DNA of 64,000 nt from the NCBI RefSeq assembly GCF_011762185.1, contig NZ_JAASQJ010000004.1, forward strand, positions 124,001-188,000, given 5' to 3'. The DNA is from Dyadobacter arcticus. GTDB taxonomy: Bacteria > Bacteroidota > Bacteroidia > Cytophagales > Spirosomataceae. The translations under genes and the position numbers were made by a program. The notes under the pieces were generated by a model, which did no database searches, was not told where the DNA came from, and saw only the letters and a program-made list of their open reading frames with translations. Positions 26,785 through 34,292 of this stretch are shown one piece after another. Each line of letters begins with the position of its first letter. Within the stretch, counting starts at the first letter, position 1.

Positions 26785-28251
26785 CTAAAACTTTCTGTTC
26801 CATTCTTTAAGCCACCGCTCGATGACCACTTTTGTTTGAGTAAAGAATTCTATGGCGTGCTTGCCTTGTCCATGAAGGTCGCCGTAAAAGCTTTCTTTCC
26901 AGCCTGAAAAAGGGAATTGCGCTACCGGGGCGGCCACACCAATGTTGATTCCGATGTTACCTGCCTCAGCCTCGTGACGGAACTTTCGGGCGTTCAATCC
27001 GCTGCTGGTGAAGATGCAGGCCATGTTACCATACCTCCCTGAATTGATAAAACGGATGGCTTCATCAATGGTATTGATATGAACAAGACTCAGGACGGGA
27101 CCGAAAATTTCGGTTGTAGCCAGTTCGCCATCAAGCGGAATGTCTTCGATAATAGTTGGTTGAATAAAGTTACCTCCCTCAAACCCGCTCACTTTTGTAT
27201 TCCGTCCGTCTACCAGCACACGCCCGCCTTCGCTAATTCCTTTGCTGATCAACGACTCGACGCGGGTTTTACTGTCTGCCGTGATCACAGGGCCCATTAA
27301 AACATCGCTTTCCAAGCCAAACCCGGTTTTTCTGTTCTTAGCGGATTCTACCAAACTATCAGTAATATCCTTGTGCTCGCCCACGGTAATGATGGTGGAT
27401 GCCGCAAGACAACGTTGCCCCGCGCAGCCGAAAACACTGTCGATCACAATCTGGGATGTCATTTCGATATCGGCATCTGGCAGCACAATTACCGGATTTT
27501 TCGCCCCGCCCTGCGCCTGGACGCGTTTGCCGTTTGCTGCACCTTTGGAATATACATATCGCGCCACATTGGAAGAGCCTACGAAGCTAATTCCTTTAAT
27601 AACAGGGTGTTCCAAAATTGCGTCAACCACTTCGCGAGCGCCATGTACCAGGTTCAATACCCCTTTTGGCAGATCAAGCTGTTCCATCAGCTTAACCACT
27701 TTTGCCATTGTAAGCGGCACTTTTTCGGAAGGCTTAATGATATAGCTGTTTCCACAAGCCAATGCATAAGGCAAAAACCAGAAAGTGATCATGCCTGGAA
27801 AGTTGAAAGGCGCAATGCATGCGCAAACCCCAAGCGGCTGTCGGATCATGTATTCATCGATACCTTTTGCAATATCTTCCGAAAATTCACCCTGGATTAA
27901 TGTTGGTGTTCCGCAGGCATTTTCAACATTCTCAATCGCCCTGGTCATTTCGGCTTTGGCCTCCAAAAATGTCTTTCCCGATTCCAACACGATGGTTCTG
28001 GCAATGTCGTCGAGGTTGTCTTCCAATATGGTTTTTAACTTAAACAGATATTGTACCCGCTTCGAAACAGGTGTATTTCTCCATTCCTGAAACCCTGAAA
28101 CCGCCGCCTCAGCCGCGTCTGACAAATCTTGTCGATTGCCATACGGCACCAATGCCAGTACTTCCTGACTTGCGGGGTTTAAAACATTTTCAAAATGATC
28201 GGAATGGCTGTCCACCCACTGGCCGTTGATATAATTTTTTAATTTCTCCAT
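26785..28251 (-). CDS. iolA: CoA-acylating (methyl)malonate-semialdehyde dehydrogenase
   Basis: 488 residues of the aldehyde dehydrogenase superfamily, MmsA/IolA branch. It ends the inositol route by turning malonate semialdehyde into acetyl-CoA and CO2 with NAD+ and CoA; the same enzyme type also handles methylmalonate semialdehyde from valine. Visible motifs are [13 protein letters not shown] (near 150), the [10 protein letters not shown] turn (near 225), and the catalytic Cys in [11 protein letters not shown] (near 285). The length is normal. It lies between iolC and iolG. A 33-bp palindrome sits in the gap before it. Confidence 0.95.
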   Translation of the reverse strand: MEKLKNYINGQWVDSHSDHFENVLNPASQEVLALVPYGNRQDLSDAAEAAVSGFQEWRNTPVSKRVQYLFKLKTILEDNLDDIARTIVLESGKTFLEAKAEMTRAIENVENACGTPTLIQGEFSEDIAKGIDEYMIRQPLGVCACIAPFNFPGMITFWFLPYALACGNSYIIKPSEKVPLTMAKVVKLMEQLDLPKGVLNLVHGAREVVDAILEHPVIKGISFVGSSNVARYVYSKGAANGKRVQAQGGAKNPVIVLPDADIEMTSQIVIDSVFGCAGQRCLAASTIITVGEHKDITDSLVESAKNRKTGFGLESDVLMGPVITADSKTRVESLISKGISEGGRVLVDGRNTKVSGFEGGNFIQPTIIEDIPLDGELATTEIFGPVLSLVHINTIDEAIRFINSGRYGNMACIFTSSGLNARKFRHEAEAGNIGINIGVAAPVAQFPFSGWKESFYGDLHGQGKHAIEFFTQTKVVIERWLKEWNRKF

Positions 28252-28278
28252 TTACTTATTTTTATTTTTTTGTTTTTC

Positions 28279-28311
28279 AGACTTGCCAAGTCTTTAAGAC
28301 TTTGCAAGTCT
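28279..28311. repeat. 33-bp palindrome, copy A
   Basis: Starts AGACTTGCCAAGTCT and ends with a near-complementary arm around a TTA centre; one stem mismatch (C opposite T). It lies just after the iolC stop codon and before iolA. It belongs to the same family as 36849-36881 and 51444-51476. Confidence 0.85.
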
Positions 28312-28313
28312 AC

Positions 28314-29321
28314 CTACAACCCACCGTAACCTTCAACAAACGCCATAACCTCATCATAAGTCGGCATGAAATTTGCGCAGCCTTCGCGGGTTACGATGAT
28401 CGCGCCGCAGGCATTGCCCATTCTCACACATTTATGAAGCTCCCAATTATTTAATAATCCATAAGAGAACCCTGCACAAAATGCATCACCTGCTCCCAAT
28501 ACATTCAAAACCTCAACAGGGAAACCAGGAACTTTGACCTCCTCTTTTCCCCGCTGGAAAATAGAAGCACCTTCCTTTCCTCTTTTAACAACCAATGTAT
28601 CTATACCCGAAGCAAGGATTTCCTGGATTGCGTTTTCAATGTTTCCGCGTATTTCGGGGGCCGATATCTGTTGATGTTTGATCAACAGCTGATCCTTGTC
28701 GATCAGGAACGTGGCCAGGATCTCTTCTTCTGTTCCCACTACAATGTTGAAACTACTTAGGGCGGCGCGAATTGTTATTCCAAATGCCCTCGGATCAAAC
28801 CATTGGTCGGCACGGAAATCGATATCCAGAAGCCGGATTACATCATTTTTCTTGGCGAGTTCCAATGCAAAGAACATAGCAGTGCGGCTCGGATCTTTAC
28901 TGAATGCGGTTCCCGAAAATGCAGCTGCTTTGAAATCCCCGAAAGGAATCGCCGAAACGTGGTCTATATTCAGATTGATATCGGCACAATTTTCGCGGTA
29001 GTAAACCAGCGGGAAACGATCGGGAGGCTCAATGCCCAAAACAACCGCAGAACTTCTGGTGCCTTCGATGGTTGGCACCCATTCAGTGATAATCCCTTCT
29101 TTATCCAGGAAATGTTTGATAAAATTACCAACCTGATCATTGCCTATTCCCGTTAAAATCGCGGTTTCCAATCCAAGTCTGCGGCTTCCGGTAGCGATGT
29201 TCAAAGGACAGCCGCCAACAAACGCGTTAAAAGCCTTTATCTCTTCAAAAGCGCTACCTACATTGGCCGAATAAAGATCAATGGAAGAGCGGCCGAGGGT
29301 AAGTAAGTCGTATTTTTTCAT
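28314..29321 (-). CDS. iolC: 5-Dehydro-2-deoxygluconokinase (PfkB family)
   Basis: 335 residues of the ribokinase/PfkB fold. It phosphorylates 2-deoxy-5-keto-gluconate (from IolB) to the 6-phosphate used by IolJ. PfkB signature 1 is FVGGCPLNIATGSRRLG (near 34). Signature 2, with the catalytic Asp, is NVLGAGDAFCAGFSYG (near 276-291). KRGKEGASIF supplies the ATP-site strand. The start MKKYDLLTLGRSSIDLY is typical of IolC. It follows iolB after a 115-base gap filled with the 7-base AGCTNTT repeat. Confidence 0.95.
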   Translation of the reverse strand: MKKYDLLTLGRSSIDLYSANVGSAFEEIKAFNAFVGGCPLNIATGSRRLGLETAILTGIGNDQVGNFIKHFLDKEGIITEWVPTIEGTRSSAVVLGIEPPDRFPLVYYRENCADINLNIDHVSAIPFGDFKAAAFSGTAFSKDPSRTAMFFALELAKKNDVIRLLDIDFRADQWFDPRAFGITIRAALSSFNIVVGTEEEILATFLIDKDQLLIKHQQISAPEIRGNIENAIQEILASGIDTLVVKRGKEGASIFQRGKEEVKVPGFPVEVLNVLGAGDAFCAGFSYGLLNNWELHKCVRMGNACGAIIVTREGCANFMPTYDEVMAFVEGYGGL

Positions 29322-29325
29322 GGGG

Positions 29326-29378
29326 GAAGCTGTTGCTGAGAGCTGTTAGCTTTTAGCTTTTAGCTGTTAGCTTTTTTT
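29326..29378. repeat. Heptamer repeat AGCTNTT between iolB and iolC
   Basis: Runs of the 7-base unit AGCTGTT/AGCTTTT occur in tandem, ending in a T tract. The 15-base core TTTTAGCTGTTAGCT at 29358-29372 recurs, inverted, at 26776-26790 and nearly intact at 23789-23803. Another partial copy lies at 29415-29435. Confidence 0.85.
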
Positions 29379-29436
29379 AATATTATAGTTTATGATAAAC
29401 TTTCGAGAAATGAAGTAGCTAAAAGCTCCATAGCCT

Positions 29437-30300
29437 TCACACATTCATTTTAGCCGTCACGATTGGTAGCCTTGGATCTGATCCTTTCCAGGTTCCGTAA
29501 ATCCAGTCGTGGTCCGGATCGGAGGTGTTTGCGAGTGATTGGTCGCTTCCTGCCAGAAAATTCAGATAATAAACATGGTAACCATGGCCAGCAACCACGG
29601 GATGATAGCCTTTTGGTACAAGGACTGCCTCATTATTTTTAACCCTGACGATTTCATCAAGCGAACGGTCGTCGGTATAAACCTGCTGAATGGCGTAACC
29701 TTGGGGTTTATCGATTTTATAAAAATATATTTCTTCAAGATTGGCTTCGATCAGTGTGCCGTCGGAAGCAACTTTGCGGTCGTCATGTTTGTGGGCAGGG
29801 AAGGAACTCCAGTTGCCGGATGGCGTGTAAACTTCAACACAAACAATTTTATGACAATCAAAACCGGGTTCCAATAAGCTGTTAATTTGGCGATTGGCAT
29901 TGTCGCCGCCACGGTATTCGATGGCTGCTTCTTCCGGGTGTTTCATTCTCGGCGGGTGATCTTCGTCAGATGCTACTTTGCAGATCGCAATGTCAGTACT
30001 GGGTGATTGGGCAGTTAATGTGAAATTAGTATTTCTTGAAAGGTACATCGCGTGGCCAATTCCGCTGAAAACATCTTTTCTGCCATTTCGCGTTTCCCAG
30101 GTTTGACCGGCAGCCTCGACTTTGAAATTGCCGCCAAGCAAAACAATGCAGTATTCATGTTCCCCTGTGTTATCCGAAATTTGTTCGTTAACATCCAGTA
30201 TTTTAGCCTCAAAGTTTAAATAAGTCCAGCCTGCCTGTTCGGCCGTAAGCGAGTGGTAAGTCTTATCGTTGGCCCTGGGTTTAATCAGCAAGTCGCTCAT
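29437..30300 (-). CDS. iolB: 5-Deoxy-glucuronate isomerase
   Basis: 287 residues, an IolB/KduI-like cupin isomerase that converts 5-deoxy-D-glucuronate to 2-deoxy-5-keto-gluconate. The double-stranded beta-helix metal motif is visible as NWSSFPAHKHD (two His, near 158-167), followed by an EEIYFYKIDKPQGYAIQQVY strand pair and the distal GYHPVVAGHGYHVYYLN (near 232-248). It is the first gene of the inositol cluster, directly behind the promoter and LacI-type operator at 30326-30391. Confidence 0.95.
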   Translation of the reverse strand: MSDLLIKPRANDKTYHSLTAEQAGWTYLNFEAKILDVNEQISDNTGEHEYCIVLLGGNFKVEAAGQTWETRNGRKDVFSGIGHAMYLSRNTNFTLTAQSPSTDIAICKVASDEDHPPRMKHPEEAAIEYRGGDNANRQINSLLEPGFDCHKIVCVEVYTPSGNWSSFPAHKHDDRKVASDGTLIEANLEEIYFYKIDKPQGYAIQQVYTDDRSLDEIVRVKNNEAVLVPKGYHPVVAGHGYHVYYLNFLAGSDQSLANTSDPDHDWIYGTWKGSDPRLPIVTAKMNV

Positions 30301-30325
30301 TGAGGTCGGATCAAATACATTTGCA

Positions 30326-30356
30326 CAATGATAGTGTTGTATAAATTAAATACAAA
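30326..30356 (-). promoter_or_regulatory. Probable iol promoter, Bacteroidetes type
   Basis: On the minus strand, TTTG (30356-30353), a 19-base spacer and TATCATTG (30333-30326) give one mismatch to the TTTG-N19-TAnnTTTG consensus for the Bacteroidetes housekeeping sigma factor. It lies 26 bases upstream of the iolB ATG. Confidence 0.6.
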
Positions 30357-30378
30357 ATGTAAATATGTTTATATCTAA

Positions 30379-30391
30379 TGCAAACGTTTGA
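30379..30391. promoter_or_regulatory. LacI-family operator
   Basis: The palindrome CAAACGTTTG (30381-30390) with a central CG is the classic LacI/CcpA-like half-site pair. It lies between iolB and the divergent LacI gene, about 25 bases upstream of the iol promoter -33 element and 38 bases from the lacI start, so it could control both. Confidence 0.75.
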
Positions 30392-30427
30392 AAAAATTTA
30401 TAAGATTTAATTGCTATAATTCAACAA

Positions 30428-31459
30428 ATGAATTCTTCCCGCCCCGTTACCATTAAAGACATTGCACGCCGTTTCCGGTGTTCTCCTTCCACCGTATCGA
30501 GGGCTTTGAACGACCATCCTGCTATTAATGAAGACACCCGAAAAAACATTCAGGAATATGCAAAAGAGGTAGGTTATCAGCGCAATGAAGTCTCTTTGAG
30601 CCTGTTGAATAAGAAAACCGCCTCGCTTGGGGTGGTGGTACCGACGATCAGCAATTATTACGAAACGGCGGTCATTGAAGGCCTTCATACGGCGCTTCAA
30701 CCGCTTGGTTACACCCTGAATATTTGTGTAACGAACGAAAATTATCTGCTTGAAAAGGAATATCTCTCCAAATTGCTTTCAAACCGAACGGAAGGGATTT
30801 TTTTATCCGTATCCCAGGAGACCTATGACTCAGGCTATTACGAGCATCTGGAAAGTGTAATCCAGCGAAAAACGCCTTTGATTTTTATTGACAGGGAATA
30901 TGAGGATTTTGAAACGAGCCGGGCGACCGTGGATGATTATCATGGCGCATTCGCCGCGGTGGAACATCTGATCAACATTGGCTACAAAGAAATCGCACAT
31001 TTGAAAGGGCCAAACGGCCTTACCGTTTCCGAACAGCGATTTAAGGGCTATGTAGATTGTTTGAAAAAATACGATATGCCAGTTAGGGATGAATTGATCA
31101 TTAACACCAATTTCAAAGTCGAAAGCGCGATTGTACCGACCAAGCGATTGCTGGAAATGGCATCACCGCCCGATGCGATTTTTGGTGCAAATGACCAGGT
31201 TGCAATTGGCGCGATGCGTGTTGTGAAAGATAAAAACCTCAAAATACCCCAGGATGTTGGTCTTATCGGGTTCGATAATTCTCCGATTTCAGCTTACACT
31301 TTTCCATCTTTAACAACTGTGAGTAGGCCTGGCCGGAAAATCGGCATGGAAGCCTCCCGGCTATTCATGAACCAGATCAATGGTTCCGAGGATTTTCTGC
31401 ACGAAAGCATTGTGCTGCCCTCGGAGTTGGTGATACGGGAATCGTCGCTGCGGATTTAA
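30428..31459 (+). CDS. LacI family transcriptional regulator, probable inositol-cluster regulator
   Basis: 343 residues. The N-terminal helix-turn-helix with hinge helix reads TIKDIARRFRCSPSTVSRAL (about 8-27). The effector domain is a periplasmic-binding-protein fold with SLGVVVPTISNYY (near 65), PLIFIDREYEDF, and the C-terminal VGLIGFDNSPIS element typical of the family. It is transcribed divergently from iolB and shares a 127-base intergenic region with a LacI-type operator, so it most likely represses the inositol genes until an inositol intermediate binds. The inducer is an inference. Confidence 0.93.
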   Translation: MNSSRPVTIKDIARRFRCSPSTVSRALNDHPAINEDTRKNIQEYAKEVGYQRNEVSLSLLNKKTASLGVVVPTISNYYETAVIEGLHTALQPLGYTLNICVTNENYLLEKEYLSKLLSNRTEGIFLSVSQETYDSGYYEHLESVIQRKTPLIFIDREYEDFETSRATVDDYHGAFAAVEHLINIGYKEIAHLKGPNGLTVSEQRFKGYVDCLKKYDMPVRDELIINTNFKVESAIVPTKRLLEMASPPDAIFGANDQVAIGAMRVVKDKNLKIPQDVGLIGFDNSPISAYTFPSLTTVSRPGRKIGMEASRLFMNQINGSEDFLHESIVLPSELVIRESSLRI

Positions 31460-31494
31460 TCTTTAACTTCCCTTTGAAATGCTTAATTTCGTAA

Positions 31495-32382
31495 ATGGAA
31501 CAAATGGAAGTTAGTACCAAGGAGTCGGACCGTTTTATTGGTCTTCAGGCTGGGGCAGCACAATTCAGGGTATCGGCAATTGGCGAGGACAAATGCAATC
31601 TTTCTTCTTATAATCGCCGTGATTATTTCAAAGTAAGCTTAATTCTCAAAGGTTCCAGTGAACTGATGTATGCCAACCGGGGCATTGAAATCAACGGACC
31701 CGCGTTGGTATTTACAACTCCGATCGTGCCCTATTCCTGGGAAGGAACGGGCGAATTGCCCGTTGGGTACTTTTGCCTGTTTGATAACGAATTCCTGCAC
31801 ACGGGCGGACGTATGGAAAGTCTTCAGGAATCCAGTTTATTCAAGGTGGGCGGCGATCCGGTGTATTTTCTTGATCAAGATCAGGCCGGATACCTGGAGT
31901 CTATTTTTGCCAGAATGCGTCTAGAAGTGGACACGGACTACCTTTATAAGTATGATATCATCCGCAATCAGCTCAATCTGATCATTCACGAGGCTATCAA
32001 AATGCAGCCCGCGGTCGCCTATTTTACTCCTCCCAATGCCGCCGCTCGCATTGCAAAACTCTTCCTGGATTTACTAGAAAGGCAATTTCCGGTAGATTCT
32101 CCCCGCAACACTGTCGCATTCAAAAAGGCTGGGGATTATGCAAATCAATTGTCTGTGCATGTAAACCATTTGAACGCTGCTGTTCAGGAAATTACCGGCA
32201 AGTCCACCACTACGCATATCAATGAACGGATCGTAGTAGAGGCGAAGTCTTTACTGATTTACACTGACTGGAGTGTGGCTGACATCGCTTTCAGCCTGGG
32301 TTTCGAATATGCTTCCTATTTTAATAATTTCTTCAAGAAACATGCCGAATTGACTCCGCTGGCTTTTCGCAGAGTACTTTGA
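31495..32382 (+). CDS. AraC family transcriptional regulator
   Basis: 295 residues. The N-terminal part is a cupin-like sensing domain (about 20-160). The C-terminal part has the two AraC helix-turn-helix units; the second is WSVADIAFSLGFEYASYF to FFKKHAELTPLAFR (about 257-293). The first is unusually worded (NQLSVHVNHLNAAVQEITGK), as in the Bacteroidetes HTH_18 group often found next to oxidoreductases. It precedes an aldo/keto reductase gene by 78 bases on the same strand and is the natural candidate to regulate it. An alternative in-frame start is ATG 31504. Confidence 0.9.
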   Translation: MEQMEVSTKESDRFIGLQAGAAQFRVSAIGEDKCNLSSYNRRDYFKVSLILKGSSELMYANRGIEINGPALVFTTPIVPYSWEGTGELPVGYFCLFDNEFLHTGGRMESLQESSLFKVGGDPVYFLDQDQAGYLESIFARMRLEVDTDYLYKYDIIRNQLNLIIHEAIKMQPAVAYFTPPNAAARIAKLFLDLLERQFPVDSPRNTVAFKKAGDYANQLSVHVNHLNAAVQEITGKSTTTHINERIVVEAKSLLIYTDWSVADIAFSLGFEYASYFNNFFKKHAELTPLAFRRVL

Positions 32383-32460
32383 AAACTATAATTAATGCTT
32401 TGAAAGGTTTAGCGGTGAAGTAACAGCCTGTTCCTAATTTTGCTAATATAAACAACAAAC

Positions 32461-33471
32461 ATGAGCAAAATGAAAAGGATCAATTTAGGAAGTCAGGGTC
32501 TTGAAGTGCCGGTCGAAGGGCTGGGTTGCATGGGGATGACTACCATTGCAGGCGGGGACATTTACGGAAAGGCAAATGAAGAAGAATCCATCGCGACTAT
32601 TCATCGCGCTTTGGAACTAGGTATTAATTTCCTGGATACTGCCGACCTGTACGGGCCGTTGCTGAACGAACGCCTGATTGCAAAAGCAATCAAAGGAGAC
32701 AGGGAAAAATATACGATCGCGACCAAATTTGGCTTCAAAATCGACGATAACGAGCAGCTAACCTGGGGTTTCAATGGAAAACCTGGGTATGTGAAAAAGT
32801 CGATAGACCGTTCGTTAAAAAATTTAGGTACGGATTACGTTGATCTATACTATCTCCACCGCCTCGATCCCGCGACCCCAATTGAAGAGACTGTGGGTGC
32901 AATGAGTGATCTTGTAACATCGGGCAAAGTGCGTTATATCGGACTTTCGGAAGTTTCCGGCGAGACGATTCGGAAAGCACATCAGGTCCACCCCATTTCA
33001 GCGGTGCAAACAGAGTATTCCCTTTTCGAGCGTGAACCTGAAACCAATGGTATTTTGGATGTTTTGAAAGAATTGGGCATTGGATTTGTGGCTTACTCTC
33101 CGCTGGGAAGGGGATTTATCACTGGGGAATTGAAAAGTCCTGACGATTTTGCTGAAGACGATTTCAGGAGACAGATCCCCCGCTATCAAGGCGAGAATTT
33201 TTATAAAAACCTTGATCTTTTGAAACAGATCCAGGCAATGGCTGAAAATAAAGGAATAACGCCTTCGCAGCTGGCATTGGCTTGGGTAATATCCAATGGT
33301 GTAGTCGCGATCCCAGGCACAAAGCGCATTAAATACATTGAAGAAAACGCTGCTGCTGCTGATATTGTGCTGACTTCGGAAGAAAAGGCGAAGTTGGAAT
33401 CTATTATTCCAGTGGGCGTTACGGCAGGAACACGTTATGATGCACAGCAGATGCAGTCTGTAAATGTGTAG
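32461..33471 (+). CDS. Aldo/keto reductase
   Basis: 336 residues, a TIM-barrel NADPH-dependent reductase of the YajO/IolS-like group. The catalytic tetrad can be read as Asp and Tyr in LDTADLYGP (near 58-66), Lys in ATKFGF (near 84) and His in YYLHRLD (near 125). The GLGCMGMT opening and the C-terminal VVAIPGTKRIKYIEENAAA cofactor loop are family hallmarks. The substrate is unknown; aldehydes or sugar-derived carbonyls are usual. It is probably controlled by the AraC protein encoded just upstream, and a terminator follows at 33515. Confidence 0.93.
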   Translation: MSKMKRINLGSQGLEVPVEGLGCMGMTTIAGGDIYGKANEEESIATIHRALELGINFLDTADLYGPLLNERLIAKAIKGDREKYTIATKFGFKIDDNEQLTWGFNGKPGYVKKSIDRSLKNLGTDYVDLYYLHRLDPATPIEETVGAMSDLVTSGKVRYIGLSEVSGETIRKAHQVHPISAVQTEYSLFEREPETNGILDVLKELGIGFVAYSPLGRGFITGELKSPDDFAEDDFRRQIPRYQGENFYKNLDLLKQIQAMAENKGITPSQLALAWVISNGVVAIPGTKRIKYIEENAAAADIVLTSEEKAKLESIIPVGVTAGTRYDAQQMQSVNV

Positions 33472-33514
33472 ACGTCTGGCTTAGGCCAATGATTTATCTA
33501 ATTGTTTTGGTGTG

Positions 33515-33552
33515 CGGCATCCGGTATTTCATATCAGATGCCGTTTTTTTTT
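33515..33552 (+). terminator. Rho-independent terminator after the aldo/keto reductase
   Basis: CGGCATC (33515-33521) pairs with GATGCCG (33537-33543), with further pairing inside, and is followed by nine T residues (33544-33552). Confidence 0.88.
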
Positions 33553-33629
33553 ACTGAAAAAATATTTTTAAATATCCGTTACCGATTGATATAGGTGACG
33601 TCTAATAAAATAAACAGAGTTGCACCATA

Positions 33630-33645
33630 GTAACTTTTAAGTTAC
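33630..33645. promoter_or_regulatory. Palindrome upstream of the toxin-antitoxin operon
   Basis: Perfect 7-base arms GTAACTT/AAGTTAC with a 2-base spacer end 7 bases before the toxin ATG. The position suits autoregulation by the HTH antitoxin. Confidence 0.65.
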
Positions 33646-33652
33646 CTTTATC

Positions 33653-34009
33653 ATGAGGAAAATTAGAGAAGTTGTTGCATACAAACATTATTTTGATGAG
33701 TTTGTCAAACAACAGCCAAAGGAAGTAAGGCGCAAAATTTATAGAGTTATTGAAGCAATTGAGACATTGCAGCATATTCCATCCACATTTATCAAACATT
33801 TGCAGGGAACAAAAGGACTTTACGAGGCTAGAATAATGCTAGGCTCCAATATTTGGAGAGTATTTTGCTTTTTTGATGATGACAAAGTTGTAATCCTTCT
33901 TAACGGATTTCAGAAAAAAACTGAACGAACCCCTAAAAGAGAAATCGAACGAGCTTTAAGGCTGATGATAGAATATTTAGAAGCTAAACGTAACGATAAT
34001 GGATATTAA
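33653..34009 (+). CDS. Type II toxin, RelE/HigB (Gp49-like) family
   Basis: 118 residues. The RelE-fold pattern is visible: an N-terminal helix pair with FVKQQPKEVRRKIYRVIEAI, then the strand block GLYEARIMLGSNIWRVFCFFDDDKVVILLNGFQKKT, where basic residues and the F-x-KK-T-x-x-TP ending are typical of Gp49-like toxins. These are ribosome-dependent mRNA interferases. The toxin is encoded first and overlaps the antitoxin gene by 11 bases, the HigBA order. A perfect palindrome lies immediately upstream. The low G+C of the pair compared with its neighbours, judged by eye, is compatible with horizontal transfer. Confidence 0.88.
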   Translation: MRKIREVVAYKHYFDEFVKQQPKEVRRKIYRVIEAIETLQHIPSTFIKHLQGTKGLYEARIMLGSNIWRVFCFFDDDKVVILLNGFQKKTERTPKREIERALRLMIEYLEAKRNDNGY

Positions 34010-34289
34010 AAGTTGGAGTCAAATAAAAGACGAAGTTTACGGTGTTAAAGGAACCGAAGAAAGAGATCTTCTTGATAGAGAATTTGAAAGTTTCAAGATT
34101 GGATTACTTTTAAGACAAGCGCGTGAAAATAAGGCACTTACTCAGGCACAGTTGGGTGAGATCATCAATAAGAAAAGAGAATATATTTCTCGAGTTGAAA
34201 ATGACGGGAGCAATCTGACTTTAAAAACACTTTATGAAATTGTTGAGAAAGGACTTGGAGGAAAAGTGAAGATTGAACTGGAGTTTTAA
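33999..34289 (+). CDS. XRE-type antitoxin, HigA-like
   Basis: 96 residues with a C-terminal Cro/C1 helix-turn-helix: LLRQARENKALTQAQLGEII (about 38-57), then KKREYISRVENDGSNLTLKTLY. The N-terminal part (WSQIKDEVYGVKGTEERDLLDREFESFKIG) is the toxin-contact arm seen in HigA proteins paired with Gp49-like toxins. It overlaps the toxin gene by 11 bases, so the two are translationally linked. It should neutralise the toxin and bind the upstream palindrome to repress the operon. Confidence 0.9.
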   Translation: MDIKSWSQIKDEVYGVKGTEERDLLDREFESFKIGLLLRQARENKALTQAQLGEIINKKREYISRVENDGSNLTLKTLYEIVEKGLGGKVKIELEF

Positions 34290-34292
34290 GTC

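Noticed and set aside
27242..27900. Plus-strand frames of 167 and 175 residues inside iolA
   Set aside because: Antisense to a highly conserved aldehyde dehydrogenase; length is explained by codon bias of the true gene.
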